The notes beneath the pieces are model-generated. The model worked only from the letters and a program-made list of their open reading frames with translations, was not told the DNA's origin and ran no database searches. Shown here piece by piece: positions 7,535 to 17,083 of a stretch of DNA of 64,000 nt; position 1 is the first letter of the stretch, and every line of letters starts with the position of its first letter. A program made the position numbers and the translations under genes. The DNA comes from UMGS687 sp964383665 (GTDB taxonomy: Bacteria; Bacillota; Clostridia; Christensenellales; UBA1242): positions 258,914-322,913 of the forward strand of contig CAYLHO010000001.1 of assembly GCA_964383665.1 (NCBI GenBank). Reading direction: 5' to 3'.

Positions 7535-9533
7535 CTTCTTTGTTTTTCATTGGGTTAACGAAGGAATAGAACTTACATTTGTTGCATGCGTAGTAAATTC
7601 TTCCGGCTTTACTTCTTCTAACTGTAATTTCTCCATCGTCGCATTCCGAACATTTCCCAATAACTTTTGGTTCATATTTTGGTTTTTCTTCGCCTTGCGA
7701 ACTTTGAGCGTTAAGTTTCATTATGTTATTGCATTTTGGATACGCGCTGCAACCAAGGAATTTTCCATATCTCCCCTCGCGAATAACCATTGGTGCGCCA
7801 CACTTATCGCAAACGATGTCGGTTTTTTCTGGGGCAACTTTAATTCTTTCAAAGTTTGCGCCCGCTTTTGTTAAAAGCCCCGAAAAGCTGTTCCAAAAAC
7901 TGCTTGCAACATCTTTCCAGTCTTTCCCTTCCTCGGCAATTTCGTCAAGTCGAGTTTCCATGTCGGCTGTGAACTTAACATTGATAACCTGGCGGAAGTT
8001 GTTTGCCAAATATTCATCAACAACTTTTCCAAGTTCGGTTGGATAGAGATATTTTCCATCAAGAGCCGTGTAGGAACGAGTTGCAAGGGTTGTTATTGTC
8101 ATTGCATATGTTGCAGGACGTCCAATCCCCTTTTCTTCCATTTCCTTAACTAAACTTGCCTCTGTGAAACGTGCTGGTGGCTTTGTGAATTTTTGTTCCA
8201 TGTTAAGTTTAGTAAGCTCAACAGTTTCGCCAACAGAAAGAGGCGGAATTTTTGATGGGTCGTCTTCTTTTTCAACGTAGTTTTTATAAACTGCGGTGTA
8301 TCCCAAAAATTCAACGGTTTTCCCAACTGCCTTAAAGCCATAGTTGTTTGCCGAAACATCAACATTAACGTTGTTATAAAGAGCGTCGCTCATTTGGCTT
8401 GCAAGAAATCTTTCATAAATCAACTTATAAAGTTTGAAATTGTCTGGTGAAAGCGAACTCATAACGCTTGCTGGAGTTCTTTCAATTGAGATTGGACGAA
8501 TTGCCTCGTGGGCATCTTGTGCGGTTTCTTTTGTTTTATAGATGTTTGGCTTTGAAGGAACAAACTTATCGCCAAATTCCTTTGCGATATATGCAAGAGC
8601 CAAGGCTTGTGCATCTGGCGAAACACGCGTGCTGTCGGTTCTTATATATGTTATGAGCGCAACTTTTCCTTCGCCATCAATTTCAACTCCTTCATAAAGT
8701 TGTTGAGCGCATAGCGAAGTCTTTTTAAGATTCATTCCAAGTTTGTTAAGCGCATCTTGTTGCATGGTGCTTGTTGTGAACGGCGCAGGCGCATGCGACT
8801 TTGTTTGAGATTTTTTGATGTTTGAAACAACATAGGAAGCCCCGTCTAAATCGCTTTTAATTTTGTCCGATTCTTCCTTGCTTGAAACTTTTGCCTTTTT
8901 CCCATCAATCGTGCTTAAAGCTGCTTTAAATTTCGCTTTTTCTTTGTTTTCAAGTTCTGCGGAAATGTTCCAATATTCCTCTGAAACAAAGGCATTGATT
9001 TCCTTTTCGCGGTCGCAAACAAGTTTAAGCGCAACAGATTGAACGCGCCCAGCGCTAAGTTTTGGCTTAATTCTCTTGCAAATTATTGGCGAAAGCTTAT
9101 AACCAACAATTCTGTCCAAAATTCTTCTGGTTTGTTGGGCGTTAACAAGATCCATGTTAATAGCACGTGGCTTGGTTAATGCTTCAGTAACAGCCTTCTT
9201 GGAAATTTCGTTAAATTCAATTCGGCATTTAGTTTCTGGGTCGATTCCCAAAATGTAGGCAATATGCCAAGCAATTGCTTCCCCTTCGCGATCCGGGTCG
9301 GTTGCAATTAGAACTTCGTCGGCTTTTTTTGCCTTCTTTTTAAGTTCAGAAATTAAATCGACTTTGTCTTCCATAATTTCATATTTTGGAACAATTGTTC
9401 TAAGGTCAACGCCAAAATCCTTTGCAGGAAGATCGCGAACGTGCCCTTTTGTTGCAAAAACGTCGAATCCCGCCCCTAGATATTTTTTAAGTGTTTCTCT
9501 TTTTCCTGGTCCTTCGATGATAACTAATTTCAT
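7521..9533 (-). CDS. topA: DNA topoisomerase I
   Basis: Type IA topoisomerase that relaxes negative supercoils. 670 residues. TOPRIM domain with VIIEGPGK at the N-terminus and the acidic DPDREGEA at 79-86. Active-site tyrosine Y296 in YIRTDSTR. The C-terminus has zinc ribbons: CDKCGAPM...CSAYPKC and CSEC...CNKC, so it is the Firmicutes-type full-length enzyme. The ATG at 9533 follows AAAGGAG. It lies 11 bases after dprA; the dprA-topA order is common in Firmicutes. Confidence 0.97.
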   Translation of the reverse strand: MKLVIIEGPGKRETLKKYLGAGFDVFATKGHVRDLPAKDFGVDLRTIVPKYEIMEDKVDLISELKKKAKKADEVLIATDPDREGEAIAWHIAYILGIDPETKCRIEFNEISKKAVTEALTKPRAINMDLVNAQQTRRILDRIVGYKLSPIICKRIKPKLSAGRVQSVALKLVCDREKEINAFVSEEYWNISAELENKEKAKFKAALSTIDGKKAKVSSKEESDKIKSDLDGASYVVSNIKKSQTKSHAPAPFTTSTMQQDALNKLGMNLKKTSLCAQQLYEGVEIDGEGKVALITYIRTDSTRVSPDAQALALAYIAKEFGDKFVPSKPNIYKTKETAQDAHEAIRPISIERTPASVMSSLSPDNFKLYKLIYERFLASQMSDALYNNVNVDVSANNYGFKAVGKTVEFLGYTAVYKNYVEKEDDPSKIPPLSVGETVELTKLNMEQKFTKPPARFTEASLVKEMEEKGIGRPATYAMTITTLATRSYTALDGKYLYPTELGKVVDEYLANNFRQVINVKFTADMETRLDEIAEEGKDWKDVASSFWNSFSGLLTKAGANFERIKVAPEKTDIVCDKCGAPMVIREGRYGKFLGCSAYPKCNNIMKLNAQSSQGEEKPKYEPKVIGKCSECDDGEITVRRSKAGRIYYACNKCKFYSFVNPMKNKEETAK

Positions 9534-9544
9534 TCTTTTCTCCT

Positions 9545-10681
9545 TTAAACCAAAATATATGTGTTTCCGGGCAACTGTTTAACAACTCCCCTTATTTCAA
9601 GCATTGTTAAAAGCGCATTAAGTTTTTGAATTGGGAACCCAGTTTTTTCTGTTAAAATCTCAATGTTCTTTTCCCCGTCTTTAAGCGCATCAACAATTTG
9701 TTGATCGTCGAAACTTAACTGCGAGAAGTTAACAGTTGACGATTTTACAATGTTTTCGCGAAAAACGCAAACAATATCTTCAAAATCTAAAACACAAGCT
9801 CCTTGGGCGCTTCGAATAAGCCGGTTTGTTCCTTTGCTCATAAGGCTGTTAACGTTTCCTGGAACTGCAAAAATTTCTCTTCCAAGTTCAAGCGCATATT
9901 CTTTCGTGTGGAGCGCGCCACTTTTCTCGCCTGCTTCGGTTACCAAAACTCCAAGCGAAAGCCCTGCAATAATTCTGTTTCGAAGAGGGAAAGTGTATTG
10001 CGCGGGAACAAAACTTGGGCGATATTCGCTTATTAAAAGTCCTTCCTTTGCAATTCTCTTTGCAAGTTCAATGTTGAAAGATGGAAAAATGTGTTCAAAA
10101 CCGCCGCCAAGAACAGCAATTGTTTTCCCTCCATTATCAAGCGCGGTTTTATGGGCGACTGTGTCAACTCCTGCGGCAAGCCCGCTAACAATTGTGAAAT
10201 TGTTTTCCGAAAGCCCTTTAACAAATTTTTCGGTTATGATTTTCCCATATGGCGTTGGGGTTCTTGTTCCAACAACAGCAATGCATTCTGTTTCCAAAAG
10301 CGAAACGTCTCCAAGACAAAAAAGCGTTTGAGGAGGAAAATCTAAATCCAAAAGTTTTTTTGGATATCCCATGCTGTATGGGGTTAAAACAACAATATTT
10401 TTGCTGTTAAGATTTTTTATGTAAGACGAAAGCAAATTTTCGTTTATTGCATTTTTCATTTGCTCAACAATCTTATGAGTTTTTCCGTCTGTACCCTTGG
10501 ATTCCGGGCGCATATATTTTGAGAAAACAGCGTTGATTTCATTTTCACGCTCGAAAAAATCTTCCAAAAGTTCGCGTGGTTCATTAAAAAGAGAAAGAAG
10601 GTCTTTTTCTTTTTGAGAAAGAATGTCGAACAAACTTAAGAAAATTAATGCTTTTTCGTTTTCGTTATATGTTTTTTCCAT
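9545..10681 (-). CDS. dprA: DNA-processing protein DprA (Smf)
   Basis: Loads RecA on single-stranded DNA during natural transformation. 378 residues: an N-terminal SAM-like helical region, the Rossmann-like DprA core (VVGTRTPTPYGK, IVSGLAAGVD, AVLGGGFEHIFP, FPLRNRIIAGLS, TEAGEKSGALHT, AVPGNVNS), and a C-terminal winged-helix segment. I use the ATG at 10681 with GGA upstream; a GTG 24 bases earlier is in frame but has no ribosome site. Presence of DprA alone does not show competence. Confidence 0.94.
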   Translation of the reverse strand: MEKTYNENEKALIFLSLFDILSQKEKDLLSLFNEPRELLEDFFERENEINAVFSKYMRPESKGTDGKTHKIVEQMKNAINENLLSSYIKNLNSKNIVVLTPYSMGYPKKLLDLDFPPQTLFCLGDVSLLETECIAVVGTRTPTPYGKIITEKFVKGLSENNFTIVSGLAAGVDTVAHKTALDNGGKTIAVLGGGFEHIFPSFNIELAKRIAKEGLLISEYRPSFVPAQYTFPLRNRIIAGLSLGVLVTEAGEKSGALHTKEYALELGREIFAVPGNVNSLMSKGTNRLIRSAQGACVLDFEDIVCVFRENIVKSSTVNFSQLSFDDQQIVDALKDGEKNIEILTEKTGFPIQKLNALLTMLEIRGVVKQLPGNTYILV

Positions 10682-10799
10682 ATCAATTCCAAACCAATAT
10701 ATCACAAAGTTTTAAGAAACAAAAACTTTTTTCAATCTAATTTTTAACATCAAGAAAACATTTTTAATATATTTTTGATAATGACAAATAATATTTTTT

Positions 10800-13064
10800 G
10801 TGAAGAAGGCAACCAAAATTAGTTTAATAGTTTTTGCAAGTTTGCTGGCAATTTTGTTTGTTGTTGCAAGCGTTTTTGCATCAATTTTCTTTTCGATTTC
10901 AAGAAGTGAAACATTTCAAAAGGATAAACTTATAAGCGCTGACGTAAAAATTGAGGTGTATGGAAATAACGACAAACAACTTTCCGACAAAAGCCTTTTT
11001 AACAGTCAATATATATCTCTTTCGCTAATCCCAACAGAAACAAAAGAGGCATTCATTTCAATTGAGGACAAAAATTTCTATTCCCACAGCGGAATTAACC
11101 CAAAGCGAATTGTTAAAGCCCTTGTTAACAACATTTTAAACGGAAAAGCCGTTCAAGGGGCTTCAACAATTTCTCAACAGCTTATAAAAAACACCCATCT
11201 TTCAAGCGAGAAAACCTATTCAAGAAAAATTAAGGAAATTTCGCTTGCGCTTGAAATGGAAAAACAACTTTCAAAAGATGAAATTTTGGAAAACTACTTA
11301 AATGTTATTTACTATGGAAACAACATATATGGAATTGAAAATGCGGCTCAATTCTACTTTTCAAAAAGTGCAAGCGAACTTTCATTGGAAGAAGGTGCAA
11401 CTCTTGCTGCGCTAATTAAGTCCCCGGGGCTTTACGACCCAATTGAGCATAAGGAACGTGCAAAGGAAAGAAGAAATTTGGTTTTAAAAGAAATGGCGAA
11501 AGACGGGAAAATTTCCGCCGAACAAGCTGAAAAAGCAATTTCAAGCGACCTTGTTTTAAAAATTAACGAAAGCTTCGATCGCGGGCAAAATTCCTATTCT
11601 CAAGGTGCAATTTTGGAAGCAGAAGAAATTTTGGGAATGCCAGCAAAGCAAATTGCAATTGGAAAATATAAAATATATACATATTTTTCCGAAGAAAAAC
11701 AAACTGCACTTGAAAACGCAATTAACGCCGAAGAACTTGGGTTCGACCAAGCGGGAATTTCAATTAGCAACGAAACTCACGGAATTGAAGCGTTCTATGG
11801 GAAAAGTGCATACAGCATTCTTAAAACAAAGCGCCAGCCCGGCTCAACAATTAAGCCACTTATGGTTTATGCGCCTGCTCTTAATGAAAACATAATTTCC
11901 CCTGCAACAAAAATTTTGGACGAGGAAATCAACATTAACGGTTATAAACCGCAAAACTTTGAAAAAACTTTTCGCGGCTATTTGAGCACGCGCGAAGCTC
12001 TTAGCCTTTCAAGTAACATTCCCGCCGTTAAAATTCTTTCCTATGTTGGAATTCCAAAGGCAAAAAGATATGCAAGCCGAATGGGGATTGAGTTTGACGA
12101 AAACGACAACGGCTATGCACTTGCGCTTGGCGGAATGACATACGGAACAAACATAAAAAAACTTGCCGCAGCATACACAACTTTTGCGAATAACGGGAAG
12201 TTTTATGATGCGAGATTTATAAGAAAAATTGAAGATGAAAACGGAAAAAGTGTTTACGAGCCAAAATTTGTTGCAGACGAAGTTTTCCGAGAAGATTCGA
12301 ACTATCTGATGCTTTCGATGATGGAAACTTCGGCAAAAAAAGGAACATCAAAACGGCTTGCCGCTCTCCCATTCCAAATTGCAGGAAAAAGCGGAACAGT
12401 TGGAGTTGGCGCAACAAACTCCGATGCATTTTCGGTTGCCCTAACAACCTCCGACACTGTTGCAACATGGGTTGGCGATTTAACAGGGAACAACATTGGC
12501 TATTTAACCGGCGGAAAAGCCCCAACCGACATGATTAAAAACTATTTTAAAGCAATTTACAAAACACAAACCCCAAAAAACTTTGCTGTTCCATCAAGCA
12601 TTGCGGAAGTTGAAATCGATTCAATTGAATATGACAAAAACAACATTGTTATGAGCGCAAACGATTTCACCCCTTCGCGATATAAACAAACAGAACTTTT
12701 TTCAAGGTTTAATCTTCCAAAAGAAAAATCAACGAATTTCCTTAAGGTTGAACCTGCAAATTTAAGCGGAAAAATCGTAAACGGAAATTACGTTTTCGAG
12801 TTTGACGCTCAAAGCCATTTAACCTATGAACTCTACCGTGTTGGCGAAGACGAAAACACACTTGTTAAAACTTTTGGCGGCCAAAACGGAAAAGTTACAT
12901 ATTCCCTTTCACAAAGCGAAAATGAGGCAAAATTTTTCCTTATAACAAAAATTAAAAACTTTTCAACAAACGAAGAGGTTTCAAGCGAAAAATCAAACAT
13001 TATAACTTTCCTTGGAAAAGAAACAAAAACAACAACCAAAACCCAGAAAAATTGGTATATATAA
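10800..13064 (+). CDS. Class A penicillin-binding protein (PBP1a-type transglycosylase/transpeptidase)
   Basis: Bifunctional peptidoglycan synthase, 754 residues. N-terminal membrane anchor (8-33); GT51 glycosyltransferase with catalytic Glu89 in IEDKNFYSH and the GASTISQQLIKN motif; transpeptidase with SxxK in PGSTIKP, SxN in SSNIP and KSGT. The C-terminus has a beta-rich extension of about 150 residues. The start is a GTG with no ribosome site; AATAAT at 10787-10792 ends 7 bases upstream, so the message may be leaderless, but the -35 box is poor. It is divergent from dprA. Confidence 0.93.
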   Translation: MKKATKISLIVFASLLAILFVVASVFASIFFSISRSETFQKDKLISADVKIEVYGNNDKQLSDKSLFNSQYISLSLIPTETKEAFISIEDKNFYSHSGINPKRIVKALVNNILNGKAVQGASTISQQLIKNTHLSSEKTYSRKIKEISLALEMEKQLSKDEILENYLNVIYYGNNIYGIENAAQFYFSKSASELSLEEGATLAALIKSPGLYDPIEHKERAKERRNLVLKEMAKDGKISAEQAEKAISSDLVLKINESFDRGQNSYSQGAILEAEEILGMPAKQIAIGKYKIYTYFSEEKQTALENAINAEELGFDQAGISISNETHGIEAFYGKSAYSILKTKRQPGSTIKPLMVYAPALNENIISPATKILDEEININGYKPQNFEKTFRGYLSTREALSLSSNIPAVKILSYVGIPKAKRYASRMGIEFDENDNGYALALGGMTYGTNIKKLAAAYTTFANNGKFYDARFIRKIEDENGKSVYEPKFVADEVFREDSNYLMLSMMETSAKKGTSKRLAALPFQIAGKSGTVGVGATNSDAFSVALTTSDTVATWVGDLTGNNIGYLTGGKAPTDMIKNYFKAIYKTQTPKNFAVPSSIAEVEIDSIEYDKNNIVMSANDFTPSRYKQTELFSRFNLPKEKSTNFLKVEPANLSGKIVNGNYVFEFDAQSHLTYELYRVGEDENTLVKTFGGQNGKVTYSLSQSENEAKFFLITKIKNFSTNEEVSSEKSNIITFLGKETKTTTKTQKNWYI

Positions 13065-13097
13065 AAAAACTGGAAGAATTTTTTTCCAGTTTTTTTT
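13063..13097. terminator. Bidirectional terminator between the PBP gene and yigZ
   Basis: Stem AAAACTGGAA / TTCCAGTTTT flanked by A- and T-runs, located between convergent genes. Confidence 0.8.
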
Positions 13098-13118
13098 AAC
13101 GATTATGTTCTCTCAAAT

Positions 13119-13478
13119 TTACTTAATGAGAGCAAACTCTTTAACTGCTTCGCTTGCGGCTTTTGAATATGCCCTAACAAGCCCGCCTGCGCCAAGTTTT
13201 ATTCCGCCAAAATAGCGGACAACAACAATTAAAACATTTGAAAGATTTTGTTTTTGAATGACATTCAAAATTGGCTTTCCAGCTGTTCCCGAAGGTTCGC
13301 CATCGTCGGCTGCTTTTTCAAGAAACTGCTCTCCAACAATTCGAAAAGCAAAGCAAACATGGGTTGCTTTTTTGTTGTCTTTCCTTATTTTTTCCAAAAT
13401 TGTTGAAACATCTTCTGCATTTTCAACCTTAAAGCATTCGCTTATAAATTTAGATTTTTTAATCTCAACAAGAGCCAT
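13119..13478 (-). CDS. YigZ/IMPACT family protein, single-domain form
   Basis: 119 residues covering only the N-terminal UPF0029/Impact domain: CFAFRI, the signature DDGEPSGTAGKPIL (about 58-71) and VVVRYFGGIKLGAGGL. Full-length YigZ proteins are about 205 residues, with a second DUF1949 domain that is missing here. The biochemical role of the family is not settled; the eukaryotic relative IMPACT regulates Gcn2. It begins 2 bases after the tyrS stop, so it is coupled to tyrS, and is followed by a terminator. Confidence 0.85.
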   Translation of the reverse strand: MALVEIKKSKFISECFKVENAEDVSTILEKIRKDNKKATHVCFAFRIVGEQFLEKAADDGEPSGTAGKPILNVIQKQNLSNVLIVVVRYFGGIKLGAGGLVRAYSKAASEAVKEFALIK

Positions 13479-13480
13479 GA

Positions 13481-14746
13481 TTAAACCAAATCAACCTTAA
13501 CAAGGTTTTTCTTGCCTTTTTTCAAAATTGCATATCCCTCGGCAAAATCTTCAAGTTTAAAATTCAAATTTGGGTCGGAAATTTTTTCGTCGTTAAGAGA
13601 AACTGCACCTTGCGAAATAAGCCTTCGCCCTTCTGAAAAACTTGGAACAATTGAAGCGCGAATTGCAATTTCCAAAACGCGAATCCCTTTTTCAAGTTCT
13701 TCTTTCGAAACCTCAACCCTTGGCGCATTTGAAAGGTCAAGCCCATTTCCAAAAAGCGCTTTTGACGCTTCAACAGCATCGTTTGCGTCCTTTTCGCCAT
13801 GTATAAGTTTTGTTACTTCATATGCCATAAGGCGTTTCGCTTCGCGAATGTCTTTTTTTGCAAGTTCTTCAATATCTTCAACATAGTAATTCGTGAACAA
13901 TTTTAAAAGTTTAACAACATCTTTGTCGTCAACGTTAATGAAATATTGATAGAATTCATATGGCGTGGTTTTTTCTTTCGAAATCCAAAGCGCACCTTTT
14001 GAAGTTTTCCCCATTTTCTTTCCGTTGTGGTCGGTTAAAAGCGGACTTGTTAATGCTTGGAATGAAAGTGGGTCGTCCTTTCCTTCCAAAAAGTTAAGTT
14101 TTCGCCCAAGTTCAGTTCCAGCAACAATGTTTCCCCATTGATCGCTTCCCCCAATTTGCAAAACGCAATCATAATTTTTGTTAAGGTAAACAAAGTCATA
14201 TGCTTGAATGAGCATGTAACCCATTTCAAAGAACGTTAATCCTCCCGCTTTCATTCTGCTTTGGCAAGATTCCGAAGCAAGCATGTGGGCAACGTTGAAA
14301 TGTGTTCCAACATCGCGCATGAAATCAACATAGTCATATCCTTTCATCCATGTTGCGTTGTTAACAATAATTGCTTTGTTTTCGCCTTCAAGATCAACCG
14401 CTTTGCCAATTGTTGCACGGATTCTTTCATAGTTGTTTTGAACAAAATCGCTTGTCACCATGTTTCTCATGTCATTTCTTCCGCTTGGATCGCCAATCAT
14501 TGCGGTTGCGCCTCCAAGAAGAACAATAACCCTGTGGCCTGCTTGTTGAAATTTTCGAAGCATAAGAAGGGAAAAGAAATGACCAATATGTAAACTGTCG
14601 GCAGTTGGATCATATCCCGAATAAACTGTTATTGGATTCCCGTTGCAAAGTTTTTTAACAGCTTCCTCGTTTGTAAGTTGATAGACGAAGCCTCTTTCCT
14701 TAAGATGTTCAAACAGATTTTCTCGAGTTACCTCAACTTCTCTCAT
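13481..14746 (-). CDS. tyrS: Tyrosyl-tRNA synthetase
   Basis: Class I synthetase, 421 residues. HIGH motif at 53-56 (SLHIGHF), the Tyr-binding YMLIQAYDF, the KMSKS-equivalent KMGKT in HNGKKMGKTSKG, and a C-terminal S4 RNA-binding domain (RLISQGAVSLND). I use the ATG at 14746, which has a strong GAGGAGG site 9 bases upstream; a longer in-frame opening would run through the promoter region of recX. No T-box leader fits in the 84-base gap to the divergent recX. Confidence 0.97.
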   Translation of the reverse strand: MREVEVTRENLFEHLKERGFVYQLTNEEAVKKLCNGNPITVYSGYDPTADSLHIGHFFSLLMLRKFQQAGHRVIVLLGGATAMIGDPSGRNDMRNMVTSDFVQNNYERIRATIGKAVDLEGENKAIIVNNATWMKGYDYVDFMRDVGTHFNVAHMLASESCQSRMKAGGLTFFEMGYMLIQAYDFVYLNKNYDCVLQIGGSDQWGNIVAGTELGRKLNFLEGKDDPLSFQALTSPLLTDHNGKKMGKTSKGALWISKEKTTPYEFYQYFINVDDKDVVKLLKLFTNYYVEDIEELAKKDIREAKRLMAYEVTKLIHGEKDANDAVEASKALFGNGLDLSNAPRVEVSKEELEKGIRVLEIAIRASIVPSFSEGRRLISQGAVSLNDEKISDPNLNFKLEDFAEGYAILKKGKKNLVKVDLV

Positions 14747-14796
14747 ATTTTTTCCTCCTCTATTGATAAAGTTGAGATTAATATAAAAAATTATTT

Positions 14797-14823
14797 TTGT
14801 CAAACAAAAACCTGTGATATACT
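14797..14823 (+). promoter_or_regulatory. Promoter of recX-acpS (leaderless)
   Basis: TTGTCA (14797-14802), 15 bases, TATACT (14818-14823); the ATG starts 7 bases after the -10 box. The spacer is short, so the -35 choice is uncertain. Confidence 0.5.
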
Positions 14824-14830
14824 TAAAAAC

Positions 14831-15466
14831 ATGAGCGAAATAACGAACATTGTTAAACATGGAAAAGAAACATACTCAATTTTTTTGGACGGAAGTTTTT
14901 TCTGCAAACTTAACGCGGAAACAATTGTTAAAAACAACTTTAAGGTTGGAAACGAAGTTTCAAAAGAAGAAATTGAAAATGCGCAAGCCGAAAACGAAAA
15001 ACTTGTTGCGTTCGACAAATGTCTTAAACTTCTTTCAGTTCCAAAAACAAAGAAACAGGTTAAGGACTATCTCTATGGAAAGGGTTACACAACAAAAACT
15101 GTTTCCTATTGCATTTCAAAACTTGAAGAATATAACTATCTCGACGATGAAGCTTTTGCCAGTTTATACGTTAAATCCTATTCTTTTAAAAAAGGAAAAC
15201 GTCTTTTAGATTTTGAACTTAAAAGCAAGGGCGTTTCGCAAGAAATAATTAACAAAGTTCTGGAAGAATATGAGTTTAAAAATGAGGATATAATCGCTCT
15301 TGCCGAAAAATTTGTTAAAGGAAAACCAAAAGATAAAAAAACAGCCCAAAAACTTGTTGCCCATCTTTTTTCGAAAGGTTTTTCGCTTGAGGAAATTAAT
15401 CCAATTGTTAAAAAAATCGTGTTCGATTTTGAAGCGGAAGGAGAAGAAAATGAAAACTGGAATTGA
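14831..15466 (+). CDS. recX: Regulatory protein RecX
   Basis: 211-residue helical protein of the RecX family, which modulates RecA filaments. It shows the family pattern of three-helix repeats: KCLKLLSVPKTKKQVKDYL, then a repeat with YNYLDDEAFASLYV, then GKRLLDFELKSKGVS. An N-terminal beta segment of about 60 residues is typical of Firmicute RecX. The ATG at 14831 is preceded by a -10 box and no ribosome site. The end overlaps acpS by 17 bases. Confidence 0.85.
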   Translation: MSEITNIVKHGKETYSIFLDGSFFCKLNAETIVKNNFKVGNEVSKEEIENAQAENEKLVAFDKCLKLLSVPKTKKQVKDYLYGKGYTTKTVSYCISKLEEYNYLDDEAFASLYVKSYSFKKGKRLLDFELKSKGVSQEIINKVLEEYEFKNEDIIALAEKFVKGKPKDKKTAQKLVAHLFSKGFSLEEINPIVKKIVFDFEAEGEENENWN

Positions 15467-15797
15467 TGTTTTGGAAATAAGCAGAATTAAAACAACCAAC
15501 GAATTTTTAACCGCTTTTCTTAACCCAAGCGAAATTGAATATGTTAAAAAATTTGCAAAAAAAGAAGAACGAATTGCCGGAATGTTTTGCGCAAAAGAAG
15601 CGGTTTTCAAAGCCCTTTGCATAAAATGTTTTTCGCCGCATGAAATAACAATTTTGCATGATGAGAACGGCCGCCCAAAGGTTGTTTTAAGCGGCAGGAC
15701 GCTTGAGGAATTTGACAAAAATTTTCAAGAACTTGACATTTCAATTTCCCACTCAAAAACAATTGCAACGGCAATTTGCGTTGCGAAGGAGAAGTAA
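15450..15797 (+). CDS. acpS: Holo-[acyl-carrier-protein] synthase
   Basis: Transfers 4'-phosphopantetheine from CoA to acyl carrier protein. 115 residues, typical AcpS length: GIDVLEISRI at the N-terminus with the metal-binding Asp, FCAKEAVFKAL with the catalytic Glu-Lys, and the C-terminal strand LDISISHSK. Ribosome site GGAGA precedes the ATG inside the end of recX, so the two are translationally coupled. A terminator follows directly. Confidence 0.92.
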   Translation: MKTGIDVLEISRIKTTNEFLTAFLNPSEIEYVKKFAKKEERIAGMFCAKEAVFKALCIKCFSPHEITILHDENGRPKVVLSGRTLEEFDKNFQELDISISHSKTIATAICVAKEK

Positions 15798-15834
15798 AAA
15801 ATCACAAAAATCTATTGTTTTTGTGATTTTTTTT
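15796..15834. terminator. Bidirectional terminator between acpS and the HAMP protein gene
   Basis: Long stem AAAATCACAAAA / TTTTGTGATTTT with a T-run on both strands, between convergent genes. Confidence 0.85.
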
Positions 15835-16504
15835 GTGTTTTAACAGGCTTAACATCAATTTTTTCAACAATTTGATTTTCCTGAACCAAAATTTCATTAT
15901 GATTTGGCATAAGTTTTTGCAAAATCTTTTCCTGTTCTTTATAGTTTTCGTTAATTTGATTAAGGTCGGATTCAATTCCTTGAAATTGTTTGCTTGTTCC
16001 AACTTTAATTGGATTTTTTGTTTTTCCGTTTCGAAGTTGGTCAACCGCTTTTTCAATTTTTTTTACTGGTTTTGAAAGGTTTGTGTAAGTTAAATATAGG
16101 AACAAAGCATAAACCGCAACAATAACAATCATCCAAATGTATCTTGTTGTTGCATCGCCAATTCCAAGCCCAACTCGAACAGCAGTTACGATGTCGGTTT
16201 GCTCGCGCATTGTTATTGTGAAAAAGAACAGCATTAGAAAAACAAAAGTTGACGTTGGCGGAATTGTTGAAAAGAAAATTTGGCGATTTAAAGGCTGAAC
16301 TCGAATGAATCGAATGAAGGTTATTGTTCCGGCAACGTTTGCAACTGCAAAAAGCGCAAGCCCAACATAACTTTCCCAAGTGAAATCGAAATATAATCCC
16401 GAAGCGCCGTATTTAATTGTGTCAATCATTGGGCGAAAAAAATAGAAAAGCGCAATGTTTGAAACAATTGTTAATATAAGCCAAATTTTTGTTGATGTTC
16501 TCAT
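15812..16504 (-). CDS. Membrane protein with HAMP-like linker and no output domain
   Basis: 230 residues: four predicted membrane helices (about 6-24, 43-62, 77-97, 118-140) followed by a HAMP-like amphipathic segment starting NLSKPVKKIEKAVDQLRNG and a short coiled coil, then a polar tail. No kinase, cyclase or methyl-accepting domain follows, so it is an orphan sensor-like protein; function unknown. The ATG at 16504 lacks a clear ribosome site or a well-spaced -10 box, so the start is uncertain. Confidence 0.6.
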   Translation of the reverse strand: MRTSTKIWLILTIVSNIALFYFFRPMIDTIKYGASGLYFDFTWESYVGLALFAVANVAGTITFIRFIRVQPLNRQIFFSTIPPTSTFVFLMLFFFTITMREQTDIVTAVRVGLGIGDATTRYIWMIVIVAVYALFLYLTYTNLSKPVKKIEKAVDQLRNGKTKNPIKVGTSKQFQGIESDLNQINENYKEQEKILQKLMPNHNEILVQENQIVEKIDVKPVKTQKKSQKQ

Positions 16505-16571
16505 GAAATTATCGTGCGCAACGCATAATTTTTTATTCAGCGGCAAATACTATTTTTGAAGGAGAAAAAAT

Positions 16572-17030
16572 ATGGAAGAAAAAACAAAAGAATGTAAACA
16601 AAAGGAATGCAACATGCTTCTTTTAACATCAATCTATCAAAACGTTCAAACTGCTCTTCAGTCACTTGACAACATTATGCCAAGCGTTAAATGCGATGCA
16701 TTAGCAAGCGAAATTTCAAAGCAAGAAGGCGAATATAACATTTTAAGCGAAGAATGCGAAATGATTGCAAAAAGCGAGGACATCGACATTAAGGACAACA
16801 ACATGTTCGAAAAAATTAGGCTTTGGAGCTCAATTAAGATGTCAACCATGTCGGATAAATCAACAACCCACATTGCCGAGATGCTTCTTATTGGAACTTT
16901 CATGGGTGTTTTAACCTGCATAAAGGACCAGGGCGACCATGCAACAGCAGATGAGGAAATTTTAAATCTTCTTTCAAAACTTCAAAAATTGGAAGAAAAC
17001 AACATTGAATCGCTTAAAACATATCTTTGA
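16572..17030 (+). CDS. Conserved-looking helical cytosolic protein, function unknown
   Basis: 152 residues, almost wholly helical, no signal peptide; only HIAEMLLIGTFMGVL is hydrophobic enough to form a buried helix. Cysteines at 8, 13, about 41, about 57 and about 116. I do not recognise the family. A good AAGGAG site precedes the ATG, it is divergent from the HAMP protein gene, and it is followed by a terminator, so it is a real single-gene unit. Confidence 0.65.
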   Translation: MEEKTKECKQKECNMLLLTSIYQNVQTALQSLDNIMPSVKCDALASEISKQEGEYNILSEECEMIAKSEDIDIKDNNMFEKIRLWSSIKMSTMSDKSTTHIAEMLLIGTFMGVLTCIKDQGDHATADEEILNLLSKLQKLEENNIESLKTYL

Positions 17031-17053
17031 TAACTTCGGTCAATCCCCCAAAG

Positions 17054-17083
17054 AAAAAACAGCAAAATTTTTGCTGTTTTTTT
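17054..17083. terminator. Bidirectional terminator
   Basis: Stem AAAACAGCAA / TTGCTGTTTT with T-runs, between the convergent 16572 gene and the GlmU-like gene. Confidence 0.8.

Noticed and set aside
14747..14830. Possible T-box leaders before tyrS, alaS and glyS
   Set aside because: The gaps before these synthetase genes are too short (about 30 to 135 bases, mostly occupied by promoters), with no specifier stem or T-box core.
14747..14860. 38-codon extension of tyrS upstream of 14746
   Set aside because: It overlaps the recX promoter and coding start, and the strong GAGGAGG site marks the ATG at 14746.
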